Shown here: positions 53,220 through 62,334 of the stretch, one piece after another
Numbering within the stretch: the stretch's first letter is position 1
Layout of the letters: every line of letters begins with the position of its first letter
Assembly (NCBI GenBank): GCA_039822005.1
Contig: JBCBMZ010000001.1
Span: 1 to 64,000 of the forward strand
Source of the DNA: JBCBDX01 sp039822005
GTDB taxonomy: Bacteria; Pseudomonadota; Alphaproteobacteria; Rhizobiales; Rhizobiaceae
Direction of reading: 5' to 3'
DNA length: 64,000 bases
Translations under genes and position numbers: made by a program
Notes under the pieces: model-generated
The model's database searches: none
The model's input: the letters and a program-made list of their open reading frames with translations, nothing else
Told to the model about the DNA's origin: nothing

Positions 53220-53609
53220 TCAGCTCGTCGCCTCAAAACAAATATCGGCATGCCCGGCGCGGATCATCCCGATCTGCGCCGCTGCTGCTTTTGAAAGGTC
53301 AATGACCCGGCCCTTGATGAAGGGACCGCGATCATTGATCCGTACGACGACAGAAAGCCCGTTTCCACGGTTTGTCACGCGTACCTTGGTGCCAAATGGT
53401 AGCGTCCGATGTGCCGCGGTCAGCGCTGACGGGTCCATCATTTCGCCGGATGCTGTTTGTGAGGTCAGCGCATACCAACTCGCACCGCCGCACTGATCGG
53501 TCGCATTGGCGTCGCTTGTCATCATCAAGGCTGACGCGCTAAGCACGCCAATCGTCGTCAGCCCACATACGGTCAAAGGCCGTTTTATAATCTGGAAAAT
53601 CAAAGACAA
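53220..53609 (-). CDS. rlpA: RlpA-like septal ring lytic transglycosylase
   Basis: A 129-residue exported protein. A signal peptide (KRPLTVCGLTTIGVLSASALM through DANA) leads to a double-psi beta-barrel domain: GGASWYALTSQTASGEMMD (the catalytic Glu region), LTAAHRTLPFGTKVRVTN and VRINDRGPFIKGRVIDLSKA (DRGP signature). No SPOR domain is present. It would cleave denuded glycan. The gene starts at TTG 53609 inside the SDR gene upstream (71-base overlap); a start at GTG 53546 would destroy the signal peptide. Confidence 0.85.
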   Translation of the reverse strand: MSLIFQIIKRPLTVCGLTTIGVLSASALMMTSDANATDQCGGASWYALTSQTASGEMMDPSALTAAHRTLPFGTKVRVTNRGNGLSVVVRINDRGPFIKGRVIDLSKAAAAQIGMIRAGHADICFEATS

Positions 53610-54438
53610 AGCCCAGTTCTTTTAGTTTGGCGTTCGAGACGCGTTTGTTTTCGCCGTAAAAAGACCGGGCCATGGGCGAAATTGTGGCAGTTTCAAAATC
53701 AATGGGCGGCGGGACGGCAATCTGCATCAGGTTGGCGGCATATTCCACAACGTCCTGTGGCGGTGCCGGATTGTTATCTGTCACATTGAAAAACCCATCC
53801 ACGTGCCGACGACCCAAAAACATCAGCGATCTGGCGATATCGGTGACATGAATGCGGTTGAAAACCTGATCCGGCTTGACGAGACGGCGCGCCTTGCCTT
53901 TTTCAAGGTTGCAAAAGGCGTTGCGTCCCGGCCCGTAAATGCCCGAAAGCCGTAAAATGGCGAGCGGCGCTCCATTGACCAAGGCCAGTTTTTGCCATGC
54001 CTCCTCAGCCGCGACACGCTGAACTGAGCGCTTTGAAACGGGACGCGGTTTAGCGGTTTCATTGACCCATGCACCATCATGATTACCGTAAACACCCACC
54101 GTCGACAAATAGGCCATCCAGTCGGGCTTTGCGGCGGCCAGCTGGTCTCCCATCGTGTTCAAGACGGGATCACCTTCTTCATGGGGCGCTATGGACTGTA
54201 CAATAAATTGCGCGCGCCGGATCAGGTCGTTCAATTCCTCATTGGGTTGACCATCAAATAGGATGGGGGTCAAAAAAGCACGCGTTTGGGATGACATGGC
54301 CTCCGGCGAACGTGTGGTTCCGTAGACCGTTGCTCCCGCGCCTGACGCCAATCTGGCAAAAGTCTTGCCGGAAAACCCCGCTCCAAAGATCAAAATTGTC
54401 TTGCCGTGCCAGAAGGATGTGACATCCATCGCTTTCAC
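53539..54438 (-). CDS. Extended SDR/epimerase-like protein (YeeZ type)
   Basis: A 299-residue Rossmann protein with the nucleotide motif ILIFGAGFSGKTFARLA, YLSTVGVYGNHDGAWVNE (substrate site), RLSGIYGPGRNAF and FNRIHVTDIARSL. It resembles YeeZ and other atypical NAD(P)-dependent epimerases of unknown substrate. Start GTG 54438 has GGAG nine bases upstream; ATG 54429 is an alternative. It directly follows queG, a pairing common in relatives, and its last 71 bases also encode the rlpA signal peptide in another frame. Confidence 0.9.
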   Translation of the reverse strand: MKAMDVTSFWHGKTILIFGAGFSGKTFARLASGAGATVYGTTRSPEAMSSQTRAFLTPILFDGQPNEELNDLIRRAQFIVQSIAPHEEGDPVLNTMGDQLAAAKPDWMAYLSTVGVYGNHDGAWVNETAKPRPVSKRSVQRVAAEEAWQKLALVNGAPLAILRLSGIYGPGRNAFCNLEKGKARRLVKPDQVFNRIHVTDIARSLMFLGRRHVDGFFNVTDNNPAPPQDVVEYAANLMQIAVPPPIDFETATISPMARSFYGENKRVSNAKLKELGFVFDFPDYKTAFDRMWADDDWRA

Positions 54439-55554
54439 TTAATTCCACTCCCGTAAAACACTTGCGGACGCTTCGCGCGATATCGCTTCCCGGCGGCAAT
54501 TTATAACATCTGGCGCATCGCCAACTTGACGAAGCGCCCACACCGCCATCGCCCGGACCTGTTCGGCATCGTCAGCGAGCCGTTGCTTGATCAAGGGAAC
54601 AAGGCTTTTGTCACCGCTATTGCCGGCTGCCACAAGACAATTGCGCACGAAACGGTCGCGGCCAATACGCTTGATAGGTGAACCGGAAAAGCGCTGCCGG
54701 AAAGCCTTGTCATCCAAGCCAAGCAATTCTGAAAGCGGTGGCGATTTCATGTCATCGCGCGCCTGCAGTTTAAGGTCTCTGGCATTGACAGCAAACTTGT
54801 TCCAGGGACAAACCGCCAGGCAATCATCGCAGCCATAGATGCGGTTGCCCATTTTAGCACGTAGCTCCCGGTCGATGCTGCCATCATGCTCGATTGTCAG
54901 ATAGGAAATACATCGCCGCGCATCGAGTTGGTATGGCCGGGGAAAAGCGTCGGTTGGGCATATATCCAAGCAGGCGCTGCATTGGCCGCAATGATCGGTC
55001 TGTGCCTGATCGACAGGCAATTGCATGTCCGTCAAGATCACTGACAGGAAAAACCATGAACCCAGATCGCGGCTGACTAGGTTGGTGTGCTTGCCTTGCC
55101 AGCCAAGTCCGGCGGCCTGTGCCAACGGTTTCTCCATCAATGGTGCGGTGTCGACAAAGACTTTAACATCGGCGGCCGTTTTTGCCGCAAAACGGCCGGC
55201 TGCCTGTTTGAGCTTTCCTTTGATAACGTCGTGATAATCACGATTGTGCGCATAACAGGAAATCGTGCCCTGGCTTTTGCGCTTTAACGCCGCCAGTGGA
55301 TCATATTCTCCCGGCCCATATGTCATGGCCGAGACGATAGCGGTCTTTGCTTCAGGCCAAAGAATTTGGGGATCAATACGACGGGCAAATGTGTCGGACA
55401 TCCAGCTCATCGTGCCATGGAAACCGGCGCCAATGAATTGATGCAACCGCTCTTCCCAATAAGTTGAACCTTTCGCGGTCACCACCCCGACCTGATCAAA
55501 GCCTTCTTTCTTCAGGTCTTTTATCAGTTGCGATTTGGCGCTTTCCGGCGTCAC
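54439..55554 (-). CDS. queG: Epoxyqueuosine reductase
   Basis: A 371-residue enzyme for the last step of queuosine synthesis in tRNA, using cobalamin and two [4Fe-4S] clusters. The cluster motifs are CGQCSACLDICPTDAFP and GCDDCLAVCPWNKFA, and the N-terminal part has MSWMSDTFARRIDPQILWPE and WQGKHTNLVSRDLGSWFFL (cofactor-pocket region). A short HEAT-like repeat forms the C-terminus. The start is GTG 55554 with AAAGGG upstream. The SDR gene follows without a gap. Confidence 0.96.
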   Translation of the reverse strand: MTPESAKSQLIKDLKKEGFDQVGVVTAKGSTYWEERLHQFIGAGFHGTMSWMSDTFARRIDPQILWPEAKTAIVSAMTYGPGEYDPLAALKRKSQGTISCYAHNRDYHDVIKGKLKQAAGRFAAKTAADVKVFVDTAPLMEKPLAQAAGLGWQGKHTNLVSRDLGSWFFLSVILTDMQLPVDQAQTDHCGQCSACLDICPTDAFPRPYQLDARRCISYLTIEHDGSIDRELRAKMGNRIYGCDDCLAVCPWNKFAVNARDLKLQARDDMKSPPLSELLGLDDKAFRQRFSGSPIKRIGRDRFVRNCLVAAGNSGDKSLVPLIKQRLADDAEQVRAMAVWALRQVGDAPDVINCRREAISREASASVLREWN

Positions 55555-55569
55555 CGACGGTGTCCCTTT

Positions 55570-56259
55570 TCAAAAGTCGAGATCCGCATAATGCGAAACC
55601 GGCGTCAGGCCACGCACGCGGTCGGTCAAAAGCGGCCGGAAAGACGGACGCGACTTGACGCGCGCGTACCAGTCTTTCATCGCTGGCAAGTCCGACCAAA
55701 GGATTTCACCCATATAGTCGAGTATGCTTAGGCTGGCCGCCGCACTAAAGTCGGCAAAAGAGATTTTGGAACCGCCAAGCCAATTTCGCGTTCCGGCAAG
55801 CCAATTCAGATAGGTCAGATGCTGTTTCGCGTTCGTGCGCGCGGCGCGCAAAATGGAAGAATCAGGGGCACCGCCGCCGCCTTCTGCAGCTTGCTCCAGT
55901 TTTGATACCCGTTCGCGCACCATGGCTCTGCACACGTCGGCTTCAAGCCGGGTCGTAAACCAGTCGACAAGACGGCGAACCTCTGCGCGTTCCAACGGAT
56001 AATCAGGCAACAGCCGTTTGTCACGCATCATTGGGCCACGGGTTTCATCCAGATATTCTGCGATCGGGTTGGCACCGATCACTGGCACACCGGCTTCCGC
56101 CAAAAGGACCGGAAGCGTGTTCGCCGGGTTCATGGCCACAAACTCCTGCCGCCGCCGCCATGTCTGCTCTTCGATCAGCTCAACGTCAACGCCATATTCG
56201 CTCAGCAAAAGACGGCTGAACCGAGCGGGGGCAGACATGGGGTGATGGAACAGACGCAT
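55570..56259 (-). CDS. Glutathione S-transferase
   Basis: A 229-residue GST. The thioredoxin-fold half has MRLFHHPMSAPARFSRLLL and VAMNPANTLPVLL with the cis-Pro, and GANPIAEYLDETRG for the glutathione gamma-glutamyl site. The helical half has WLGGSKISFADFSAAASLSI. A catalytic Ser or Tyr in the N-terminal loop is likely the Ser of HPMSAPAR. ATG 56259 is chosen; the frame extends upstream without conservation. It lies 16 bases before queG in the same direction. Confidence 0.93.
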   Translation of the reverse strand: MRLFHHPMSAPARFSRLLLSEYGVDVELIEEQTWRRRQEFVAMNPANTLPVLLAEAGVPVIGANPIAEYLDETRGPMMRDKRLLPDYPLERAEVRRLVDWFTTRLEADVCRAMVRERVSKLEQAAEGGGGAPDSSILRAARTNAKQHLTYLNWLAGTRNWLGGSKISFADFSAAASLSILDYMGEILWSDLPAMKDWYARVKSRPSFRPLLTDRVRGLTPVSHYADLDF

Positions 56260-56316
56260 GTTACTCAACAGATTTCTGCCCGTCTTAGCTGGTTGGAGAC
56301 CTCGCGGCAATCTCCG

Positions 56317-57267
56317 TCAACACTGCCCGTCAAAGGCCTCAATGTCCGCCAATGACGGTAGGTCAGCGCCTCGTCGGCTGCACGTAATGGCGGCGGCTTT
56401 GACCGCAAAGGATCCCATCTCGATCAGGTCAACATCGCGCGCCAGACCTTTCTCACAGGCGCTTTGCGCGGCCAGGTAATGCATGGACGCAGCCATGAAT
56501 GTGTCGCCGGCACCAACGGTATCTATCACATCGACTTTCTGTCCGGGCACTTGCACCAGTCGACCGTCGGCGCTGCCGATCAAGGCACCATCGGGGCCTT
56601 TTGTAACAATGCAAATGTCAGCACCGGCTGTTAGCGCTTTTTCAATGAACATTTCGATGGGCCGCTCAGGATACATGATCTCAAGATCTTCATCGCTGGC
56701 CTTCACCATCCCTGCAACCGACAACAGCTCATCAGTCGTGTCGCGCCATGAATCAATGTTCGGAACAACGACGGCTCGTACATTGGGGTCATAGGTGATG
56801 AAATGCGTGTCCGCGTTTCGCTTTGCAAACTCGCGCAATGCTCGTCCGCTGGGCTCCAGCACTGTCGCGAATGACCCCAGGTGAATCAGCCCATCGCGCG
56901 GGTCTAGCTCATCGGGAATATCGGACAGTTCCATTGAGCAATCAGCGGTGCCGTTGGAATAAATGGAATAGCTGGGATGGCCCATTTCATCGGTTTCGAC
57001 CATCGCCAGTGTGGTCGGCTGATCGGCTGCAACACAATAGTCATCGCCGATATCATTGGCTGCCATAAAATCGCGTAAGCGCTGACCAAATGAATCATTG
57101 GAGATGCGGGTAAAGAGCGAAACCCGATTGCCCATCCGCGCCAGGCCCAAAGCCATGTTAAGAGGCGAGCCGCCGACGACACCATCCACCCTGACGCCAT
57201 GAGAGCTCCCGTTTTCCGTCGGTTTGACGAACATGTCGTAGAGCGCCTCGCCGCATGTGATAAACAT
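56317..57267 (-). CDS. PfkB-family carbohydrate kinase (fructokinase-like)
   Basis: A 316-residue sugar kinase. The N-terminal motif VDGVVGGSPLNMALGLARMG and the C-terminal ATP signature DTVGAGDTFMAASMHY (catalytic Asp in GAGD) define the ribokinase family; the overall pattern is fructokinase-like. It starts by a one-base overlap (TAATG) with the stop of the Gfo/Idh gene, so the two act in one sugar pathway. Confidence 0.92.
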   Translation of the reverse strand: MFITCGEALYDMFVKPTENGSSHGVRVDGVVGGSPLNMALGLARMGNRVSLFTRISNDSFGQRLRDFMAANDIGDDYCVAADQPTTLAMVETDEMGHPSYSIYSNGTADCSMELSDIPDELDPRDGLIHLGSFATVLEPSGRALREFAKRNADTHFITYDPNVRAVVVPNIDSWRDTTDELLSVAGMVKASDEDLEIMYPERPIEMFIEKALTAGADICIVTKGPDGALIGSADGRLVQVPGQKVDVIDTVGAGDTFMAASMHYLAAQSACEKGLARDVDLIEMGSFAVKAAAITCSRRGADLPSLADIEAFDGQC

Positions 57268-58394
57268 TATGCTGCCCCCTTGAGCTTGGATGGGCGAGCA
57301 GAAATTTCTACGACCCTGTTTTCCGCTATCGCAGTTTCAGCTGCTGCGCCCATTTCAACAGCCATGGCACCGTCATCCAAAGACACTTCCGGCTGTGATT
57401 GTGTTTGAATCATTTCGGCAAAGGCACAATGCTGAAAGTATGTGCTGCCATGGTGATCTCCAGCGTTGAGCAATGCCTGATTGATCGCCAATTCTTCTTC
57501 TGTCCGGTTCTCGCCACCGCGCGGGTAAATACCAAACAAAGAGTGCCTAGGATCAGCGTCCGGATTGAACCGTGCTGGCCCGGGAACGCTGGCAACGAGT
57601 TTGGCCTTGTCGCCTGTCACCGAAACCTGCTCTTGCCACCACGACCCTTCGGCAAACATGCAAAGATCAAGCGAGGCGCGTGTTCCGTTTTCAAAATCAA
57701 CAATCACGAATGCATTGTCGACAACCGGTTTGTGATCCGGGTTTTTCAGGTCCTCGACAAAATTTACATTCTGTGCGCCGGATGCATAAAGCCGGGTCGG
57801 CTCTGAACCGGTCAAGTGGCGCATCAGGTCGAAGAAGTGACAGCATTTTTCCACCATCGTTCCGCCTGATCGCTCAAAAGAACGGTTCCAGAAATTCACC
57901 TTGTCCAGAAACGGAAAACGATGTTCCACAATGGAGACCATGTGGAGCTTTCCCGCCTTGCCGCTTTTAACAGTTTCAATCAACCTGGCGACCGCTGGCA
58001 TGTAGCGATATTCCATACCCACCCAAATCGGGGCCACACGGGCGCGGGCCATATGCGCCATCGCCCAAGCCTCTGTTGGTGTTGTCGCAGCGGGCTTTTC
58101 CAACAAGATCGGTTTGTTGCTTGCCAGCAATTGATCCATGACACGGGCATGTGTGTCATTCGGTGTCACCACGACATAGGCGTCAACATCGCTCTTTTTT
58201 GCCAGTTCGTCGAGATTTTGAAAACTCTCAACAGTTGAACTGCCACACTCGGCAGCCACTTGCGCGCCCTGCGCACGCATGACCGCATCCGTATCGACGA
58301 TCGCAGTTACCTGCGCATCGTCGAGCAATGAGATATTGCGGATGTGTTCCTGCCCCATCATGCCTGTTCCGATAACGGCATAGCGTCGCGCCAT
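57267..58394 (-). CDS. Gfo/Idh/MocA family oxidoreductase
   Basis: A 375-residue NAD(P)-dependent enzyme for sugars or inositol-like compounds. The Rossmann end has YAVIGTGMMGQEHIRNI, the conserved Lys is in KPILLEKPAATTPTEAW (EKP motif), and the substrate part has GGTMVEKCCHFFDLMRHL (the catalytic His and nearby Asp). GGAGG lies eight bases before ATG 58394. It precedes the kinase and is divergent from an SDR gene. Confidence 0.93.
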   Translation of the reverse strand: MARRYAVIGTGMMGQEHIRNISLLDDAQVTAIVDTDAVMRAQGAQVAAECGSSTVESFQNLDELAKKSDVDAYVVVTPNDTHARVMDQLLASNKPILLEKPAATTPTEAWAMAHMARARVAPIWVGMEYRYMPAVARLIETVKSGKAGKLHMVSIVEHRFPFLDKVNFWNRSFERSGGTMVEKCCHFFDLMRHLTGSEPTRLYASGAQNVNFVEDLKNPDHKPVVDNAFVIVDFENGTRASLDLCMFAEGSWWQEQVSVTGDKAKLVASVPGPARFNPDADPRHSLFGIYPRGGENRTEEELAINQALLNAGDHHGSTYFQHCAFAEMIQTQSQPEVSLDDGAMAVEMGAAAETAIAENRVVEISARPSKLKGAA

Positions 58395-58512
58395 CTGTGT
58401 CCTCCCAAACGCAGCATTGCTCCCTTACCGCTATTTGTCGGCAATTCAAGGCTTTACGCTCTCCGATCGGCAACGGTAGGGATAAGTGCCAATGATTGTT
58501 TGGGGAGGAAGC

Positions 58513-59280
58513 ATGGAAGAGGCATCAAAGACGGTCTTGATAACCGGCGCAGCGCGCGGCATTGGTCTAGCAACCGCACAGCGTTTTTTGGCCGAAGGCT
58601 GGAATGTGGTTGGCATCGACAATCGTGGTGACGCGCTGCAGGACGCCTTTGCTGCGCTCAAAAGCAACCGTGCCCGCGCCATCGTTTGCGATGTGTCAAA
58701 ACCTGACGATGTTGAACAAGCTGTGCCCATGACCGCATCCTTGTTCGGCGGCTTGCATGCGCTGGTCAACAATGCGGGTATTGCCGACTTTGCACCGGCG
58801 GCAGACCATGACTTTGATTTATGGCGCAAAGTGATGGCCACCAATCTAGACGGGCCGTTCTTAATGACGCAGGCGGTAGCGCCGCTGTTGCGCGATTGCG
58901 GCGGCGGTTCCATCGTTAATATCACCTCGATCTCCGGTCTGCGCGCATCGACTATGCGCGTGGCCTATGGCACTTCCAAAGCCGCCTTGGCGCATCTGAC
59001 AAAACAATATGCGGCCGAGCTCGGCGAGTGGAACATTCGTGTGAACGCGGTCGCGCCAGGCCCCGTGGAAACGGAGATGGCCAAGAAGGTTCATTCGCCT
59101 GCCGTGCGCCAAGCCTATTATGATGTGTTGCCCATTCCCCGCCATGCGCAGGAGCGCGAATTGGCCAATGCAATCTGGTTTTTGACATCAGCTGAAGCCA
59201 GCTACATCACCGGACATGTGCTGGCCGTCGATGGCGGATTTGACGCGGTGGGTATCGGGATCGCAGCGCTACGCGACTAG
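58513..59280 (+). CDS. Classical SDR oxidoreductase
   Basis: A 255-residue short-chain dehydrogenase: VLITGAARGIGLATAQRFL (coenzyme loop), LVNNAGIAD, ITSISGL (Ser), AYGTSKAALAHL (Tyr and Lys), and PGPVETEMA. The catalytic set is complete. An Asp-containing GIDNRGD after the second strand suggests NAD preference. The start ATG 58513 has GGGGAGG upstream. Divergence from the Gfo/Idh and PfkB genes suggests one carbohydrate pathway; the substrate is unknown. Confidence 0.93.
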   Translation: MEEASKTVLITGAARGIGLATAQRFLAEGWNVVGIDNRGDALQDAFAALKSNRARAIVCDVSKPDDVEQAVPMTASLFGGLHALVNNAGIADFAPAADHDFDLWRKVMATNLDGPFLMTQAVAPLLRDCGGGSIVNITSISGLRASTMRVAYGTSKAALAHLTKQYAAELGEWNIRVNAVAPGPVETEMAKKVHSPAVRQAYYDVLPIPRHAQERELANAIWFLTSAEASYITGHVLAVDGGFDAVGIGIAALRD

Positions 59281-59373
59281 CATCTTCAAATAAGGTGACG
59301 ACCCTATCCAGTTTCCCCGCGCGCAGGTTTATGAAATACAGTATAGTAACGCTAGGTAAGTGGGAGGCCTTTT

Positions 59374-59718
59374 ATGAGAATACGCATATTTCAGGGTGGA
59401 AAAGCGGTTGGTGCCGCTCTGTTGTTAGCGGCAACAAGCGTGACGATATCACACGCCACAAGTGGGCCGGGCTGCCTTCGAGTGGTGAATGTACCGGCCG
59501 GCGATGTCCTTAACGTACGCGCCGGGGCATCGGCCAATTCAGCTATCGTTGATCGTATCGATCCAAACGCTCCAGGCATTCTGGCGCTTCGCTCACAATG
59601 CATCCCTTTATCACGTCCGTGGGGATCACGTTGGTGCCCGGTCACCCATTATAACGGCAATTCCGTCGTCGATGGTTATGTCAAAGCCCGGTTTATTCGC
59701 GATCAGGATTGTCCGTAA
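59374..59718 (+). CDS. Small secreted SH3b-like protein 1
   Basis: A 114-residue exported protein. A signal peptide (GAALLLAATSVTISHA) precedes an SH3b-type domain: CLRVVNVPAGDVLNVRAGAS (the DxLNVRAGxS pattern) with GSRWCPVTHYNG and GYVKARFIRDQDCP. Four cysteines could make two disulfides. SH3b domains bind cell-wall peptides or act as surface decorations. GGGAGG precedes ATG 59374. It overlaps a paralogue by one base. Confidence 0.85.
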   Translation: MRIRIFQGGKAVGAALLLAATSVTISHATSGPGCLRVVNVPAGDVLNVRAGASANSAIVDRIDPNAPGILALRSQCIPLSRPWGSRWCPVTHYNGNSVVDGYVKARFIRDQDCP

Positions 59719-60038
59719 TGAAAACCTTAGTGATAAAAACAGCCACTATTGCAGCAGTTTGGCTGGCCACAACTATGACACTCACGAAACAAGCTGCAGC
59801 TGATCTTTGCGTGGTCAACGTTCCGTCTTGGGATGTGTTGAATGTCCGTGAACGCCCCAGCGCCTCTGCGCCAATCATCAATACGCTCAAGCAAGGTGAG
59901 CATGGACCGATTTGGGCCAATGGCACCTGCGTGCCGCGTGATCGTGCACCCGGTTCACGCTGGTGTCCGATCATGATCGGTGCCGGTAGCGGCGTCGGCA
60001 TGGGATGGGTGAAGGCGCGCTACATTGCTCAGTGCTAA
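59718..60038 (+). CDS. Small secreted SH3b-like protein 2
   Basis: A 106-residue paralogue of the preceding protein. A signal peptide (TATIAAVWLATTMTL through QAAA) is followed by LCVVNVPSWDVLNVRERPS, GSRWCPIMIGAGS and GWVKARYIAQC. The cysteine positions match those of protein 1. ATG 59718 overlaps the upstream TAA (TAATG), which indicates a two-gene unit formed by tandem duplication. Confidence 0.85.
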   Translation: MKTLVIKTATIAAVWLATTMTLTKQAAADLCVVNVPSWDVLNVRERPSASAPIINTLKQGEHGPIWANGTCVPRDRAPGSRWCPIMIGAGSGVGMGWVKARYIAQC

Positions 60039-60051
60039 TGCGACAAAAAAG

Positions 60052-60067
60052 GCCCGTCGAAGCGGGC
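60052..60067 (-). terminator. Intrinsic terminator of glcB (bidirectional)
   Basis: Stem GCCCG/CGGGC with a six-base loop. Read on the minus strand it is followed by CCTTTTTTG, fitting the end of glcB; read on the plus strand it is followed by GTTTT, so it may also end the SH3b pair. Confidence 0.7.
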
Positions 60068-60075
60068 GTTTTATA

Positions 60076-62229
60076 TCACGCCGCTGCTTTCAGCTCCAAG
60101 CGTTTTTGGTGCAAGATCGGCTCAGTATAGCCTGATGGTTGAACCAAACCTTTGAGCACCAAATCAAGCGCTGCCTGAAATGCGATGCCGTCAAAGTCCG
60201 GCGCCATCGGTCTATAGGCCGGGTCACCTGCATTTTGCGCATCAACCACTTTGGCCATCTTCTTCATGGTCTCAACGATCTGCTCTTTACTGACAACACC
60301 ATGCAGAAGCCAGTTGGCCATATGTTGGGATGATATCCGCAAAGTAGCACGGTCTTCCATCAAGCCGACATCATTGATGTCGGGGACCTTGGAGCAGCCA
60401 ACACCCTGATCAACCCAGCGAACGACATAGCCCAAAATACCCTGCGCATTGTTATCGAGTTCGGCTTGAATATCTTCCGGTGTCCAGTTCGGGCGGGTGG
60501 CAACGGGGATGGAAAGAATATCATCAAGCGACGCACGATCGCGCTTGCTCATTTCATCTTGAACGCTAACGACGTTGACTTTGTGATAGTGCGTCGCGTG
60601 CAGCGTTGCCGCTGTCGGTGACGGGACCCATGCGCAGTTGGCGCCGGCTTTGGGATGGCCGATCTTCTGCTCCAGCATCGCGTTCATCAGATCGGGCATG
60701 GCCCACATCCCCTTGCCGATTTGCGCCCGGCCACGCAGGCCGCAGCTAAGACCAATATCGACGTTCCAATCTTCATAGGCTTTAATCCATGGCGCGCCCT
60801 TCATGTCGCCTTTGCGGATCATCGGGCCCGCTTGCATCGATGTATGCATTTCATCACCGGTTCGATCAAGGAAACCGGTATTGATGAAGACAACGCGTTT
60901 TTGTGCCGCGCGGATACACTCTTTCAGGTTCACCGTGGTCCGGCGCTCCTCGTCCATGATGCCCATTTTGATGGTGTTGGGCTTCATGCCCAAAGCCGTC
61001 TCTACGCGCGTGAAAATCTCATCCGCAAATGCGACCTCTTCCGGTCCGTGCATTTTCGGCTTGACCACATACATGGAGCCGTCGCGCGAGTTTTTGCGGC
61101 GTCCATTCGGGCCAACATCGTGCAGCGCAATCAGTGCGGTACACATGGCATCCATGATCCCTTCGGGGATCTCCGAACCATCATTCATTAAAATCGCCGG
61201 GTTGGTCATCAGGTGGCCGACATTGCGCACCAGCATTAAAGCCCGTCCGGGATAAGTCCAAGCGCTGCCATCGGCTGACGTCAACTGCACATCTTCATTG
61301 AGCTTGCGGGTAATGGTCTTGCCGCCTTTTTCAAAGCTTTCTTCCAGATCACCTTTCATTAGGCCGAGCCAATTGCGATAGACGAGCGCTTTGTCTTCAG
61401 CATCCACCGCCGCGACAGAGTCTTCGCAATCCATGATCGCGGTAACCGCGCTTTCCAAAATCACATCAGCGATATGGGCAGGATCGGTTTTGCCAATTGG
61501 GTGGTTCGCATCGATGATGATGTTGATATGCATTGCGTTCTTAACGAGCATGAGCTGTTCAAACGAACCTTCATTATGGCTGTAAGCTACAAACTGAGCG
61601 GGATCAGAAAGTCCGGTTTCGCCACCATCTGATTTGCAAAGCAAAACCCCATCCTTGACTGAAAGGCCGGTCACGTCGGTCCAAGAACCTTTGGCAAGCG
61701 GCGCTGCTTTGTCCAGAAAATCCTTGGCCCAGGCGATCACCCGCCCACCGCGTTCGGCGTCATAGCCTTTACCGGATGGCAGATCGCCCATCGCGTCGGT
61801 GCCGTAGAGCGCATCATAGAGCGAGCCCCAGCGCGCATTGGCGGCATTGAGAGCAAAACGCGCATTCATGATTGGCACAACGAGTTGCGGACCGGCAATG
61901 GCCGCAATTTCCGCGTCGACATCTTCCGTTTGCACCGAAAAGTCCGGACCTTCCTCGACCAGATAGCCGATCTCTTTCAAAAAGGCCTTGTAACCTTCCA
62001 TGTCGGCAGGCATGCCGTTGGTTTTGTGCCACTCATCAAGCTGCATCTGCAGGCTGTCGCGCTTCTCCAAAAGGGCTTTGTTTTTGGGTGCCAGATCATG
62101 GGCGATATTGGAAAAAGCCTGCCAAAAATGGTCAGCCAATACGCCGGTACCGGCCATGGCGGCATTGGAAATGAATTGCTCAAGACCTTCCTCAACTTGA
62201 AGGCCAAACCTGTCGATGCGCGCGCTCAT
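60076..62229 (-). CDS. glcB: Malate synthase G
   Basis: A 717-residue enzyme that condenses glyoxylate with acetyl-CoA to malate. The motifs include AVTAIMDCEDSVAAVDAEDK, IKMGIMDEERRTTVNL (glyoxylate and Mg sites) and WVDQGVGCSKVPDINDVGLM, plus INTGFLDRTGDEMHTSM (acetyl-CoA region). The length is that of the monomeric G isoform. GGAGG precedes ATG 62229. It allows growth on C2 compounds, including glycolate. No isocitrate lyase is in the window. Confidence 0.98.
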   Translation of the reverse strand: MSARIDRFGLQVEEGLEQFISNAAMAGTGVLADHFWQAFSNIAHDLAPKNKALLEKRDSLQMQLDEWHKTNGMPADMEGYKAFLKEIGYLVEEGPDFSVQTEDVDAEIAAIAGPQLVVPIMNARFALNAANARWGSLYDALYGTDAMGDLPSGKGYDAERGGRVIAWAKDFLDKAAPLAKGSWTDVTGLSVKDGVLLCKSDGGETGLSDPAQFVAYSHNEGSFEQLMLVKNAMHINIIIDANHPIGKTDPAHIADVILESAVTAIMDCEDSVAAVDAEDKALVYRNWLGLMKGDLEESFEKGGKTITRKLNEDVQLTSADGSAWTYPGRALMLVRNVGHLMTNPAILMNDGSEIPEGIMDAMCTALIALHDVGPNGRRKNSRDGSMYVVKPKMHGPEEVAFADEIFTRVETALGMKPNTIKMGIMDEERRTTVNLKECIRAAQKRVVFINTGFLDRTGDEMHTSMQAGPMIRKGDMKGAPWIKAYEDWNVDIGLSCGLRGRAQIGKGMWAMPDLMNAMLEQKIGHPKAGANCAWVPSPTAATLHATHYHKVNVVSVQDEMSKRDRASLDDILSIPVATRPNWTPEDIQAELDNNAQGILGYVVRWVDQGVGCSKVPDINDVGLMEDRATLRISSQHMANWLLHGVVSKEQIVETMKKMAKVVDAQNAGDPAYRPMAPDFDGIAFQAALDLVLKGLVQPSGYTEPILHQKRLELKAAA

Positions 62230-62334
62230 TCTTTCCTCCGCTTGCGTTTGACGGTCGAATAGATGGCCGCATCGATTTGTGTCAATGCAGCATGAGTGAC
62301 AATCATTATTGAAATTTTGGAAAAAATACCCGCA

